Shown one piece after another: positions 45,121 through 55,018 of a stretch of 64,000 bases of DNA. The stretch covers positions 8,354 through 72,353 of the forward strand of contig CADCTC010000170.1 in the NCBI GenBank assembly GCA_902805635.1, given 5' to 3'. Each line of letters starts with the position of its first letter. The first letter of the stretch is position 1. This stretch comes from an uncultured Chloroflexota bacterium (lineage in GTDB: Bacteria > Chloroflexota > UBA11872 > UBA12225). The translations under genes were made by a program, and so were the position numbers. Below the pieces are notes generated by a model. It did not search any database. It was not told where the DNA came from and was given only the letters and a program-made list of their open reading frames with translations.

Positions 45121-46389
45121 ATGACAGAAGGGACACAAGACCGCCTGCTGGACGTGCTACAGCGGCTCATGGCAATCGAGGCATTGGAGCTGAGCGGCGC
45201 GCTGACGGCGGCCAGCGACATGGTGAACGCTGCCTTCTCCGCCGACAAGACCGACGCCTTCTTCCTCGACCCCAAGACGCAGACGCTGGTGGCGCTTGGA
45301 ACGAGCGAAACGCCGATGGGAAACCTCCAACGGTCTCTGGGACTGCACGTGCTCCCCGTTGCCAACGGGGGACGGACGGTGGAATGCTTCCTGACCGGCG
45401 AGCCCTACTTCACGGCACACGCCGACCAGGACCCCGGCGTCCTCAAGGGAATCAAGGAAGCACTCGGCGTGCGCACCATGGTGGCCGCCCCCATCGAAGT
45501 AGCTGGCGAACGCCGCGGCGTGCTGGTGCTGTGCTCCGCCACGCCGGCCTTCTGGGACGAGGGCGTAGTGGATTTTGTGCGCACGGTTGCCGGCTGGGTG
45601 GGTATGGTGGCGCACCGTACAGAGCTGGTGGAGCGGGTCACCGCCGGAGCCGCCGAGCAGGCCCGCCAGGTCGCCGCCGAAGAGCTAGTGACGGTGCTGG
45701 CGCACGACGTGCGCAACCTGCTCACACCGGTGCGGGGACGCGTGCAGATGCTGCTGCGCACCGCGCGGCGCGATGGCCGCGAGGCCGACGTGGCTAACGC
45801 CCTGGCGGCGATAGAGCACGCCGATCGGGTGCAGCACCTGGCGTCGGAGCTGCTGGACGTAGCGCGGCTGGACGAGGGGACTTTCGCCATCGCCCGCCAG
45901 GACGTGGACCTGGTGGCGCTGGCGCGCCAGGTGGCGGCTCTGGGTACCGAAGAAAACGAGGTGCGCATCGAGACGCCGGGTGGCGAGCCGGAGGTGCGCG
46001 TGCGCGCCGACCCCGACCGCGTGCGCCAGGCGCTGGAGAACCTGGTGGGCAACGCGCTGCGCGTCTCGCCGCCCGGCTCGCCCATAATCGTGCGCGTCGA
46101 ACGTAAGTCTGCGGCCACGCAGGTTCCGCCCACGGCAGGCAGGGTCACCGGCGCGAACCAGGTCGCCACCGTCTCGGTCATCGACGCCGGCCCCGGCATC
46201 TCGCCTGAGGTGCTGCCCCGCCTGTTCCGGCGCTTCGGCCGTGGCCCCGGATCGAGCGGCCTCGGCCTGGGGCTCTACATCGTGCGCCGCGTCGCGGAAG
46301 CGCACGGTGGATCGGTCACCGCCGACTCCACGCCTGGCCTGGGCGCCCGCTTCGTCCTCACAGTGCCGCTGACCGCGCCCGTCGAGTAG
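45121..46389 (+). CDS. GAF-domain sensor histidine kinase
   Basis: VTVLAHDVRNLLTPVRGRVQMLL; LENLVGNALRVSPPGSPIIV; VIDAGPGISPEVLPRLFRRFGRGPGSSGLGLGLYIVRR. Confidence 0.94.
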   Translation: MTEGTQDRLLDVLQRLMAIEALELSGALTAASDMVNAAFSADKTDAFFLDPKTQTLVALGTSETPMGNLQRSLGLHVLPVANGGRTVECFLTGEPYFTAHADQDPGVLKGIKEALGVRTMVAAPIEVAGERRGVLVLCSATPAFWDEGVVDFVRTVAGWVGMVAHRTELVERVTAGAAEQARQVAAEELVTVLAHDVRNLLTPVRGRVQMLLRTARRDGREADVANALAAIEHADRVQHLASELLDVARLDEGTFAIARQDVDLVALARQVAALGTEENEVRIETPGGEPEVRVRADPDRVRQALENLVGNALRVSPPGSPIIVRVERKSAATQVPPTAGRVTGANQVATVSVIDAGPGISPEVLPRLFRRFGRGPGSSGLGLGLYIVRRVAEAHGGSVTADSTPGLGARFVLTVPLTAPVE

Positions 46390-46443
46390 TCGCCTGTCTG
46401 CGGCGGCACGCACTATGCGTGCGGAGGGCGGATCGAAACGGAC

Positions 46444-47844
46444 ATGGCACCCTCTTCCGCGGCCGCCGCGGTGGGGTCGGCAAGCGCCGGCCGGCCGCAC
46501 ACCATCCCACACGGCGGCGCGCCGCCCGGCGTGAGTCCCGGCGACGGGGCCGAGGGCGGTGAGGGCGCCAAGCCGCGCGGGCTGGCGCAGCGGGCGCGGC
46601 TTGCATTGAAACTGCTGGGCCCCGGCGTCATCAGCGGCGCGTCCAATGACGACCCGTCGGCAATCGGCACGTACGCGCAGGCCGGCGCGGCGTTCGGCTT
46701 TGCCACACTGTGGGTGGCGCCGGTGGCGCTGCCGATGATGGCCACGGCGCAGTTCATCGCCGCTAAGATCGGCATGGTCAGCGGCGTGGGGCTGGCCGGC
46801 GTGCTGCGCCAGCACTACTCACGCTGGCTGCTCTACCCTGTGGTGCTGGCGCTGGTGGTGGCCAACACCATCAACGCCGGCGCCGACCTTGGCGCCATCG
46901 CCGCCGGGCTCAACTTGCTCATCCCCATCCCCACCCAGGTGCTGGTGGTGCCGGTCACGCTGGGCATCCTGGCGGTGCAGGTGTGGGGCTCCTACCGGCT
47001 GATCGCCACCGTCTTCAAGTGGATCACGCTGGTCCTGTTTTCTTACGTGGCAGCAGGACTGCTGGCCAAGCCAGACCTGCGCGAGGTGCTGCTCGCCACG
47101 GTGGTGCCGTCCTTCCCGCGCGACGGCGCGTTCCTCTCCACGCTGGTGGCCATGATCGGCACCACGCTCTCGCCCTACCTGCACTTCTGGCAGGCCAGTC
47201 AGCAGGTGGAAGAAGAGGTGAGTAAGGGACGGGTGCACCTCTGGCAGCGCCGGGGCGCTACTAAGAAGGAGGTAGCACACGCGGCTATCGACGTGCGCGC
47301 GGGCATGTTCTTCGCCAGCCTGGTGATGTACTTCATCCTGCTGTCCACCGCCGCCACGCTGTTCAAAGCGGGCCAACACGAGGTAGCCACCGCCGCCGAC
47401 GCCGCCAAGGCGCTCCAGCCGCTGGCCGGAGACGCCGCCACCGCGCTCTTCGCCATCGGCATGATTGGCGCGGGCATGCTGGCCGTGCCGGTGCTCACTA
47501 CCGGCGCCGCCTACGCGCTGGCTGAGGCGGCCGGCTGGCGCTACGGCCTGAACGAGGAGCCCAAGGACGCCAAGCAGTTCTATGCCACCATCGCCGCGCT
47601 GACGCTGGTGGGCATGGCGCTGAACTTTGCCGGCATCAACCCCATTGCGGCGCTGGTGTGGGCCGCCGTTATCAACGGCCTGTTAGCCCCCGTACTGCTC
47701 GTGGTACTGCTGGTGGTGTCCAACAACCGCGCCGTGATGGGCAGCCGCGCCAACGGCAAGCGCACCAACGCGCTCGGCGTGCTCACCGCGCTGACGGCCA
47801 CCGCGGCGGCGCTGGGCCTGCTGGTGACCTTTCTGCGCGGCTGA
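46444..47844 (+). CDS. NRAMP-family (Nramp-related) divalent metal transporter
   Basis: LKLLGPGVISGASNDDPSAIGTYAQAGAAFGFATLWV; NTINAGADLGAIAAGLNLL; GTTLSPYLHFWQASQQVEEE. Confidence 0.9.
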   Translation: MAPSSAAAAVGSASAGRPHTIPHGGAPPGVSPGDGAEGGEGAKPRGLAQRARLALKLLGPGVISGASNDDPSAIGTYAQAGAAFGFATLWVAPVALPMMATAQFIAAKIGMVSGVGLAGVLRQHYSRWLLYPVVLALVVANTINAGADLGAIAAGLNLLIPIPTQVLVVPVTLGILAVQVWGSYRLIATVFKWITLVLFSYVAAGLLAKPDLREVLLATVVPSFPRDGAFLSTLVAMIGTTLSPYLHFWQASQQVEEEVSKGRVHLWQRRGATKKEVAHAAIDVRAGMFFASLVMYFILLSTAATLFKAGQHEVATAADAAKALQPLAGDAATALFAIGMIGAGMLAVPVLTTGAAYALAEAAGWRYGLNEEPKDAKQFYATIAALTLVGMALNFAGINPIAALVWAAVINGLLAPVLLVVLLVVSNNRAVMGSRANGKRTNALGVLTALTATAAALGLLVTFLRG

Positions 47845-47996
47845 CGCCCCGACTTTCTGGCGTCGCCGCGGTGTCATACGACCAAGACGGCACGCGCGGC
47901 GTACATGCCCTCTGACGGTGCGGCCGCGTTATGTGGCTGGCCAGCGAGTGACGCACGGTCGCTCTGGCGGCACCGATATAGAAGGAGGAACGCAGC

Positions 47997-49643
47997 ATGC
48001 GTGGAAAACGCCCCTCGATGGGGCAAACGCTGGCCGGGCTCACGGCCGCCGTCACTCTGCCAGCCACCGCGCTCGCGATGGCTCTGGCGCCATCGGCCCC
48101 CATGGTCGATGCGTCGAGCCACCGCGAAGCACCGATGATTGCAGATGACCCGGCGGCGGATGGTACAGACGTCTATGCCTTTACCAGCCCGGAGAACAAC
48201 GGCACTGTCACGCTGATCTACAACGTGTGGCCGTTCGAGGATCCCTTCGCGGGCCCGAACTTCTACCGGTTTGACGAGAACGTCCAGTACTCGATCAAAG
48301 TGGATAACAACGGAGACAACAATCAGGACATCTCGTTCGACTTCCGGTTCCGTACGGAGATCCGCAACCCGAGGACGTTCCTGTACAACACCGGTCCCGT
48401 CACGTCCATCGACGATCCTGACCTGAACGTGCGCCAGTTCTACACGGTTACCCGCGTAGACGGCAGCGGCAGCCGGGAGATGATCAAGGACGCGCCAGTC
48501 CCTCCGGTGAACATCGGTCCCAAGTCCACCCCTAACTACCCCGAGGTGGCGGCGCAGGGTATCCGGCCAATCGCGAACGGGGGCCAGGTCTTTGCTGGCC
48601 AGCGCGCCGACCCGTTCTTCGTGGACATCGCGTCCATCGTAGACTTGCTGACCATTCGCAAGCTGCCCGGCAACATGGGTGGCGGCGTGAATGCGCTCAA
48701 CGGCAAGAACGTCCAGACCATCGCGCTGCAAGTGCCTATCACCCAGCTTTCGGGTGACGGTCAGGCGGTCACTGGCCTGGACTCCCCTAACGCCGTGATC
48801 GGCGTGTGGGCTACCTCCAGCCGCCAGAAGACTACCGTGCTGAGCCCCGGCTCAATGCAGTCCTCTGGCGAGTGGGTGCAGATCTCCCGCCTGGGCAACC
48901 CACTGGTGAACGAGGTCGTCATCCCCATTGGGACCAAGGACGCCTTCAACGCCATCAGTCCTAGCCAGGACGTGGCGGCCGGCGCACTGCCGCTGGTGCA
49001 GGACCCGGAGCCGGCGCGTCTGCTCAAGGCGCTCTACAACATCCAGGTGCCACCCGCACCGCGTGACGACCTGGTGGCGGTCTTCTTGACCGGCATTCCT
49101 GGCTCGGTACTCGGCCTGCCCGGCGCCACGGCGCCCATGAACGTGCCTGCGGGCGCCTCGACGGCCAGCGAGATGCTGCGCCTGAACATGGCGACCCCGT
49201 CCACGCCCATCGGGCAGCTCAAGTCACGCCTCGGCGCGCTGGGCGGCGACATCGCCGGCTTCCCCAACGGCCGCCGGCTCGAAGACGACGTGGTGGACAT
49301 CGCCCTCCAGGCGGTAGCCGGCGCGACGTACCCGCTGACCCACCCTGAGTTCACCCCCGACCCGCTGGCATCCCAGCTGGGAGACGGTGTGGACGTTGGG
49401 GACGCACCGCTGATGGGCGCCTTCCCGTACGTCGCTATCCCGCATCGTGGGTTCGATATCTCGCAGGCTGGACGTGGCGCGTTCATGTTCATCCGCTGCC
49501 GCTCGAGCGTGTACTTCCTGAACGGCGACAACTCTATCGGAGACATGGTGTCCGATCCTGCCCAGATTGGCACCTCGCCCATCTTCCAGCAGAGCGCCAC
49601 GGTATCCGCCGAAACCATCACCGCACTGTGCGGTGGCAAGTAG
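47997..49643 (+). CDS. DUF4331 family protein (copy 1)
   Basis: Signal peptide then MVDASSHREAPMIADDPAADGTDVYAFTSPE; RBS AAGGAGG upstream. Confidence 0.92.
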   Translation: MRGKRPSMGQTLAGLTAAVTLPATALAMALAPSAPMVDASSHREAPMIADDPAADGTDVYAFTSPENNGTVTLIYNVWPFEDPFAGPNFYRFDENVQYSIKVDNNGDNNQDISFDFRFRTEIRNPRTFLYNTGPVTSIDDPDLNVRQFYTVTRVDGSGSREMIKDAPVPPVNIGPKSTPNYPEVAAQGIRPIANGGQVFAGQRADPFFVDIASIVDLLTIRKLPGNMGGGVNALNGKNVQTIALQVPITQLSGDGQAVTGLDSPNAVIGVWATSSRQKTTVLSPGSMQSSGEWVQISRLGNPLVNEVVIPIGTKDAFNAISPSQDVAAGALPLVQDPEPARLLKALYNIQVPPAPRDDLVAVFLTGIPGSVLGLPGATAPMNVPAGASTASEMLRLNMATPSTPIGQLKSRLGALGGDIAGFPNGRRLEDDVVDIALQAVAGATYPLTHPEFTPDPLASQLGDGVDVGDAPLMGAFPYVAIPHRGFDISQAGRGAFMFIRCRSSVYFLNGDNSIGDMVSDPAQIGTSPIFQQSATVSAETITALCGGK

Positions 49644-49658
49644 CCCAATGACTCAAGA

Positions 49659-51320
49659 ATGGAGAAGCGCATGACCAGACTGCACGTCGGTCGGGCACTT
49701 GCCGGCATTAGTGCCGCGATTGCCCTACCCGCGGCGGCCTTCTCGCTGGCGCTGGCGCCCACGGCCCCCCTGGCCGACGCGTCCAGCCACCGAGAGGCGC
49801 CCATGATCGCACACGATCCGTCCGCAGACGGCACGGACCTGTACGCCTTCCCAAGCCCTGGGAACCCCGGGACGATTACCTTCGTCTACAACGTCTGGCC
49901 GTTAGAAGACCCGTTCGCGGGACCAAACTTCTTCAAGTTTGACGACAACGTCTTGTATGCCGTGAACGTCGATAACAACGGCGACAACAAGCCGGACCTC
50001 AGCTACGAGTTCCGGTTCCGCACCGAGTACCGCAACCCCAAGACGTTCCTCTACAACACTGGCCCGGTCACGTCGCTGGACGACGAGGACCTCAATCTGC
50101 GGCAGTTCTACACCGTCACGCGGGTGCAGACGAACAACGGCCAGCGCGCGGAGCTCGCTAAGGACGTCCCCGTCCCACCGGTCCACATCGGACCGAAGTC
50201 CACCCCCAACTACTCGGCGCTCGCCAACGCGGCCGTCAAGCCGCTGGCTCGCGGTGGCCAGGTATTCGCCGGCCAGCGCGCCGATCCTTTCTTCGTGGAC
50301 CTGAGCTCGCTGTTTGACCTGCTGACCATCCGCAAGCTGCCCGGCAACGCCGGCGGCGGCGTGGACAGTCTGGAGGGCAAGAACGTTCAGTCGATCGTCT
50401 TCCAGGTTCCTGTCAAGGAGCTGACTGCGGACGCCGTGGACGTGGCCGGGCTGGGCTCACCCAACGCCGTCATCGGCACATGGGCGACCTCCAGCCGCCA
50501 GAAGACCCGCGTGCTTGGCGCCGGCACTAGCAGTGCCTCCGGCGAGTGGGTGCAGGTTTCCCGTCTGGGCAACCCGCTGGTGAACGAGGTCATCATCCCG
50601 CTGGGCCTGAAGGACGCCTTCAACGGCCTCAAGCCCGAGGACGACGTCAAGGCCGGCGCACTGCCGCTGGTGCAGCGTCCCGAGCCCGAGCGGCTGCTCA
50701 ACCAGCTGTACGGTCTGAAGACGCCCGGCAAGGACCGTTCTGACCTGGTCGCCATCTTCCTCACCGGCGTCCCCGGCTCAGTCCTCGGGCTGCCCGGCGC
50801 CACCGCTCCCATGAACGTCCCCGCGGGCTCCGCGACCGCCAGCGAGATGCTTCGTCTCAACCTGGCCACCCCCGCAACGCCCATCGGGCAGCTCAAGTCA
50901 CGCCTGGGCGTGGTCGGCGGCGACATCGCCGGCTTCCCCAATGGCCGCCGGCTCGAGGATGACGTGGTGGACATCGCCCTCCAGGCAGTGGCCGGCGTCA
51001 CCTTCCCGCTAGTGGACAAGACCTTCACGCCCGATCCGCTGGCCGGCCAGCTGGGCGATGGGGTAAACGCTCCCAGTTCGCCGCTGCTCACCGGGTTCCC
51101 GTTCGTGGGCATCCCGCACCGCGGGTTCGACTACAACACGGCCGCCACGGAAGAGCTCATCCGCTGCGGCCAGGGCGGTATCTTCCGCCTGAACCCCGAT
51201 CAGACGCTGAACACGCAGATCACCAATCCGGCGGATATCGGTGGCATGTCCATTCTGACTGCCAGCGCCAGCTTCCCCGAGGAAGCCATCCGCCGCATCT
51301 GCGGCACCCAGTTCAAGTAG
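49659..51320 (+). CDS. DUF4331 family protein (copy 2)
   Basis: DASSHREAPMIAHDPSADGTDLYAFPSPGNPGTITFVYNVWPLEDPFAGPNF; collinear with copy 1. Confidence 0.92.
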   Translation: MEKRMTRLHVGRALAGISAAIALPAAAFSLALAPTAPLADASSHREAPMIAHDPSADGTDLYAFPSPGNPGTITFVYNVWPLEDPFAGPNFFKFDDNVLYAVNVDNNGDNKPDLSYEFRFRTEYRNPKTFLYNTGPVTSLDDEDLNLRQFYTVTRVQTNNGQRAELAKDVPVPPVHIGPKSTPNYSALANAAVKPLARGGQVFAGQRADPFFVDLSSLFDLLTIRKLPGNAGGGVDSLEGKNVQSIVFQVPVKELTADAVDVAGLGSPNAVIGTWATSSRQKTRVLGAGTSSASGEWVQVSRLGNPLVNEVIIPLGLKDAFNGLKPEDDVKAGALPLVQRPEPERLLNQLYGLKTPGKDRSDLVAIFLTGVPGSVLGLPGATAPMNVPAGSATASEMLRLNLATPATPIGQLKSRLGVVGGDIAGFPNGRRLEDDVVDIALQAVAGVTFPLVDKTFTPDPLAGQLGDGVNAPSSPLLTGFPFVGIPHRGFDYNTAATEELIRCGQGGIFRLNPDQTLNTQITNPADIGGMSILTASASFPEEAIRRICGTQFK

Positions 51321-51345
51321 CGGGACTTCCCCGCTCGCACACTCA

Positions 51346-51374
51346 GCCGCCGCAGCCAAAGTGGCTGCGGCGGC
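51346..51374 (+). terminator. Hairpin terminator candidate after the DUF4331 pair
   Basis: GCCGCCGCAGCCA-aag-TGGCTGCGGCGGC, 13-bp perfect stem, 3-nt loop, pyrimidine-rich tail. Confidence 0.65.
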
Positions 51375-51386
51375 GTCCTCATTCTC

Positions 51387-51420
51387 CTCAGCACTCAGCA
51401 CTCAGCACTCAGCACTCACT
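51387..51420. repeat. Heptanucleotide tandem repeat (GCACTCA)x4 plus partial ends, upstream of TPR gene RBS
   Basis: CTCA GCACTCA GCACTCA GCACTCA GCACTCA CT followed by CATTAAGGAG. Confidence 0.95.
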
Positions 51421-51438
51421 CATTAAGGAGCAACTATC

Positions 51439-52830
51439 GTGGGACGCGTGACTACCGTGGCGCTGGCCACCTCCGCCTGTGTTGGCATGCTGGCGCTCGG
51501 CATCGCCGGGACACAGCACGCTCCGGCACTCGCAGAGCGTCTGCAGCAGGTGCAGGTCGGCCCATTCCGCGTGGGCAGCGTCCTACCGATGGCCGTGCCG
51601 GCCGCCGCGCAGCCGTTCGCCGCGGTGCAGTCGCCGTCCTGGTCCACCACCGACGCCTTCGTGACGCAGATGCAGGACCGGCTCAAGGCCAAGCCCGACG
51701 ATGCCGTGTCCTACGCGCAGCTCGGCAGTCTCTATTTGCAGAAGGCGCGCGAGACCGGCGACCCGTCCTATTACGTGAAAGCCGACGGTGCCTTGGCTAA
51801 GTCGCTGGAGCTTGCGCCCGGCAACGTGCTCGCCACGGTGGGCATGGGCGGGCTGCACATGGCGCGCCACGAGTTCGAGGACGCCCTGGGCGCCGGGCAG
51901 CGCGCTGTCGAGCTGGCGCCCCGCAGCTACGTCGCGTACGGCTTGATTGGCGACGCGCTGATCGAGATCGGCCGCTACGACGAGGCCATCCAGGCATTCC
52001 AGACCATGGTGGACCTGCGCCCAGACCTGACATCACTGTCGCGCGTCTCGTACGCCCGCGAACTGCACGGCGACCTGCCCGGCGCGATCGTCGCCATGCG
52101 CGAGGCCGTGGACGCGGGCGCGCCCCGCTCTGAGGGCACCAACTGGTCACGCGTCCAGCTGGGCAACCTCTACTTCCAGACCGGTGACGTAGAGAACGCC
52201 GAGCAGCAGTATCGACAGGCGCTTAACCTGCTGCCCAATTACGCGCACGCGCTGGGTGGCCTAGCCCGGCTTGAGGCGGCCAAGGGCAACCTCAAGGGCG
52301 CCATCGAGCAGTACCAGAAGATCCTCGCTGCCACTCCGCTGCCGCAGTACGTCGCCGAGCTGGGCGACACCTACCTTGCGGCGGGCGACACCGCCGCGGC
52401 GGCGAAGCAGGCGCAGCTGATGCGCGTCATCGTTCAGCTGCAGCGCGGCAGTGGCATGGACGTGGACCTGGACATGGCGCTCTTCGAGGTGGACCACGCC
52501 ACCGACGCCGCCACGCTGGAAGGCTCCCTCCGCGCAGCTCGCACACACTACGAGCGACGCCCCAGCGTCCATGCCGCCGACGTGCTCGGCTGGGCGCTGC
52601 ACCGTGCCGGCCGCTCGCAGGAGGCGCTGCCCTACGCCCGCGAGGCGCTCAAGCTAGGCAGCAAGGACCCGGTGGTGCTCTACCACGCCGGCGCCATCGC
52701 CGCCGCTGCCGGTGAGCGCGCCGAAGCGCGCGGCTACCTCGAAACCGCACTCAGCCAGAACGAGCGCTTCCACGTCCGCTTCGCCCCAGAAGCCAAGAAA
52801 TTGCTCGAGCAGCTGCGGAAGGCGGTCTAG
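51439..52830 (+). CDS. TPR-repeat protein with N-terminal signal/anchor
   Basis: Multiple TPRs (YAQLGSLYLQKARETGDPSYYVKADGALAKSLELAPGN; GRYDEAIQAFQTMVDLRPD; QLGNLYFQTGDVENAEQQYRQALNLLPN). Confidence 0.93.
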   Translation: MGRVTTVALATSACVGMLALGIAGTQHAPALAERLQQVQVGPFRVGSVLPMAVPAAAQPFAAVQSPSWSTTDAFVTQMQDRLKAKPDDAVSYAQLGSLYLQKARETGDPSYYVKADGALAKSLELAPGNVLATVGMGGLHMARHEFEDALGAGQRAVELAPRSYVAYGLIGDALIEIGRYDEAIQAFQTMVDLRPDLTSLSRVSYARELHGDLPGAIVAMREAVDAGAPRSEGTNWSRVQLGNLYFQTGDVENAEQQYRQALNLLPNYAHALGGLARLEAAKGNLKGAIEQYQKILAATPLPQYVAELGDTYLAAGDTAAAAKQAQLMRVIVQLQRGSGMDVDLDMALFEVDHATDAATLEGSLRAARTHYERRPSVHAADVLGWALHRAGRSQEALPYAREALKLGSKDPVVLYHAGAIAAAAGERAEARGYLETALSQNERFHVRFAPEAKKLLEQLRKAV

Positions 52831-54881
52831 TGCCTCGTCTCCACTCTCTCACCGTCCCCGCACGCTTCGCCGCGGCGCTCTGCCTTGCGTTGCTTGCCGG
52901 TCTGCCGGCACTCTTCGCGCCCCAGGCGGCGCAGGCGCACCCGCTGGGCAACTTCACCATCAACCACTACAGTCGCATCGAGCTTTCGCCGGAGCGCCTG
53001 CGCGTGCGCTACGTGCTGGACATGGCGGAGATCCCCACCTTCCAGGCCATGGCGTCACTCGACGCCGACTCGAACGGGGCGGTATCAGACGCGGAGAAGC
53101 GCGCCTACGCCACAAGGCAGCTAGCAGAGATCGCCAAGAACGTTTCGCTCACGCTGGACGGCGCCCGCGTGGCGTTGACACCCGGCGCGACCGAGGTCGA
53201 GCTACTGCCTGGTCAGGGCGGATTGCAGACACTGCGCCTGGCCGCCTGGCTTGAAGCCCCTGCTGCGCAGCCTGTAATAAAGGAAGGTCAGCGCTCCACC
53301 GGCGGTGTCCAGCTCGACTATCGCGACGGCAACGCCCCAGACCGCATCGGCTGGCGCGAGGTGCTTGTCCGCGCGGACGGTATGGTGATCCAGGGGAGCG
53401 GCGGCGCGCCGCTCCCGACGCGCGACCTGAGCGACGAGCTGCGTACCTACCCCGACGACTTGCTGCAGAGCCCGCTGGACGTGCGCCGGATCCAGGCCAC
53501 CCTGCTGCCGGCCGGCGCGTCGGTTTCTAGCGCTACCAGCGTCACGGACGCGGCGGCAGCGTCCACGGGCGTTGTGCAGCGCGCGGCGGGCGCCGGCCAG
53601 TCACTGGCGCGCTCGCGTGATGGCTTCGCCGAGCTCATCTCCACCACCACCCTCACGCCCGCGGTGGTGCTGCTGGCGCTGCTCACCGCCACCGCATTGG
53701 GCGCCATGCACGCGCTCTCGCCCGGCCACGGCAAGACCATCGTCGGCGCCTACCTGGTGGGCACGCGCGGCACTCCCAAGCACGCGCTCTTCCTCGGACT
53801 GACGGTCACGGTCGTCCACACCGCGGGTGTCTTCGCCCTGTTGCTTGCGACGCTCTTCGCCTCGCAGTACGTGGTGCCGGAGCAGATCTTCCCCTGGATG
53901 AGCCTGGTATCAGGGGCGTTGGTGCTGTGGATCGGCGTAACGCTGGTCCGCTCGCGCTGGCAGCTGGTCCAAGCTGGTCGCCGGCCGGCCGCTGCCGGAG
54001 CTGGTGCTGGACATGACCACCTGGGCGGCCAGGACCATGATTCCGCGCACGGCCACGGAGGCGCGCTCCAGGCGGCGCACAGCCACGGCTTCGGCAGCCA
54101 CTCCCACGCGCTCCCCGGCGCAGACGGGCGGCCGGTCACCTGGCGCAACTTGCTGGCGCTGGGCATCTCCGGTGGACTACTGCCGTGTCCCTCGGCGCTC
54201 GTGGTTGGGTTGGGCGCCATTGCCCTCGACCGGGTCGCATACGGCCTAGTGCTCATCTTGTTCTTTAGCGCCGGCCTGGCGGCCACGCTGATGGCGATCG
54301 GCCTGGCGATGGTCTTCTCCGGACGCGCCGCCGGCAAGCTGCGGCTGTACGACCGCGTGGCAGCGCGCGTGGGCGAGAGCGGCGCCGGCCGGCTGCTGGC
54401 GGGGGCGCGTGTAGCGCCGGTGCTAAGCGCAGGCGTGGTGGCGCTGGCCGGCCTGGCCCTCACCGCCGATGCAGCTCGCCAGATTGACCTTGCCACCCTG
54501 TGGAGTACGTCCAGCGCCTTCCGCAGCCTGGCCGCCAATGCCCTTTCGCTCGGGCTCGGCGCCCTGGCGGTGCTGTTCGCGCTGCGCCGCGGCCGGACGC
54601 GCACCACGCCGGTGCTAGCCCTGGCGGCAGCCGAGCACGCCCACGCCCACCCCCACGCGCACGGCAACAACGTGCATGGACACGACCACGACCACGGCCA
54701 TGAACACGCCCACAGGTACGATCACAGCCATGGCGACGACGGCGATAACCGCGATGACCGCGACGGCGGCCATAGCCATGCCGGCGGACTGGTCCATGCC
54801 GGAAGCCACAGCCACGCCGGCCATACGACTGAACCGGCAATTGCGGCGTACATGCCCGTGAAGCCACCAACACGCCAATGA
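52830..54881 (+). CDS. Nickel/cobalt (NicO/RcnA-type) transporter-like membrane protein with His-rich tail
   Basis: AHPLGNFTINHYSRIEL N-domain; ATALGAMHALSPGHGKTIVGAYLVGTRGTPKHALFLGLTVTVVHTAGVF; LLPCPSALVVGLGAIALDRVAYGLVLILFFSAGLAATLM; tail HAHAHPHAHGNNVHGHDHDHGHEHAH. GTG start overlaps the TPR stop. Confidence 0.9.
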   Translation: MPRLHSLTVPARFAAALCLALLAGLPALFAPQAAQAHPLGNFTINHYSRIELSPERLRVRYVLDMAEIPTFQAMASLDADSNGAVSDAEKRAYATRQLAEIAKNVSLTLDGARVALTPGATEVELLPGQGGLQTLRLAAWLEAPAAQPVIKEGQRSTGGVQLDYRDGNAPDRIGWREVLVRADGMVIQGSGGAPLPTRDLSDELRTYPDDLLQSPLDVRRIQATLLPAGASVSSATSVTDAAAASTGVVQRAAGAGQSLARSRDGFAELISTTTLTPAVVLLALLTATALGAMHALSPGHGKTIVGAYLVGTRGTPKHALFLGLTVTVVHTAGVFALLLATLFASQYVVPEQIFPWMSLVSGALVLWIGVTLVRSRWQLVQAGRRPAAAGAGAGHDHLGGQDHDSAHGHGGALQAAHSHGFGSHSHALPGADGRPVTWRNLLALGISGGLLPCPSALVVGLGAIALDRVAYGLVLILFFSAGLAATLMAIGLAMVFSGRAAGKLRLYDRVAARVGESGAGRLLAGARVAPVLSAGVVALAGLALTADAARQIDLATLWSTSSAFRSLAANALSLGLGALAVLFALRRGRTRTTPVLALAAAEHAHAHPHAHGNNVHGHDHDHGHEHAHRYDHSHGDDGDNRDDRDGGHSHAGGLVHAGSHSHAGHTTEPAIAAYMPVKPPTRQ

Positions 54882-54924
54882 GCCCGTGCACGCCCTGGCG
54901 GCGCCTCCTACAACACTGACCACC

Positions 54925-54943
54925 GTCCCCCATTCCGGGGGAC
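54925..54943 (+). terminator. Perfect 7-bp hairpin GTCCCCC-attcc-GGGGGAC with T-rich 3' side; possible terminator
   Basis: Followed by GTTCCTTTTG; lies between the two permease genes. Confidence 0.5.
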
Positions 54944-54959
54944 GTTCCTTTTGCCTGCG

Positions 54960-54977
54960 ATACCCCCTGGGGGGATA
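54960..54977. promoter_or_regulatory. Candidate CsoR/InrS-family operator ATACCCCCTGGGGGGATA
   Basis: Near-palindromic G/C tract flanked by AT/TA, upstream of 55019 and close to a CsoR-family gene. Confidence 0.6.
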
Positions 54978-55018
54978 ACGGGCTCGACCGAAGTCCACAG
55001 CGAAAGTCGGAGACACAC

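Noticed and set aside
51387-51420. Possible CRISPR array
   Set aside because: 7-bp contiguous units with no spacers; a simple tandem repeat. No CRISPR-like repeat-spacer structure or cas genes were seen elsewhere.
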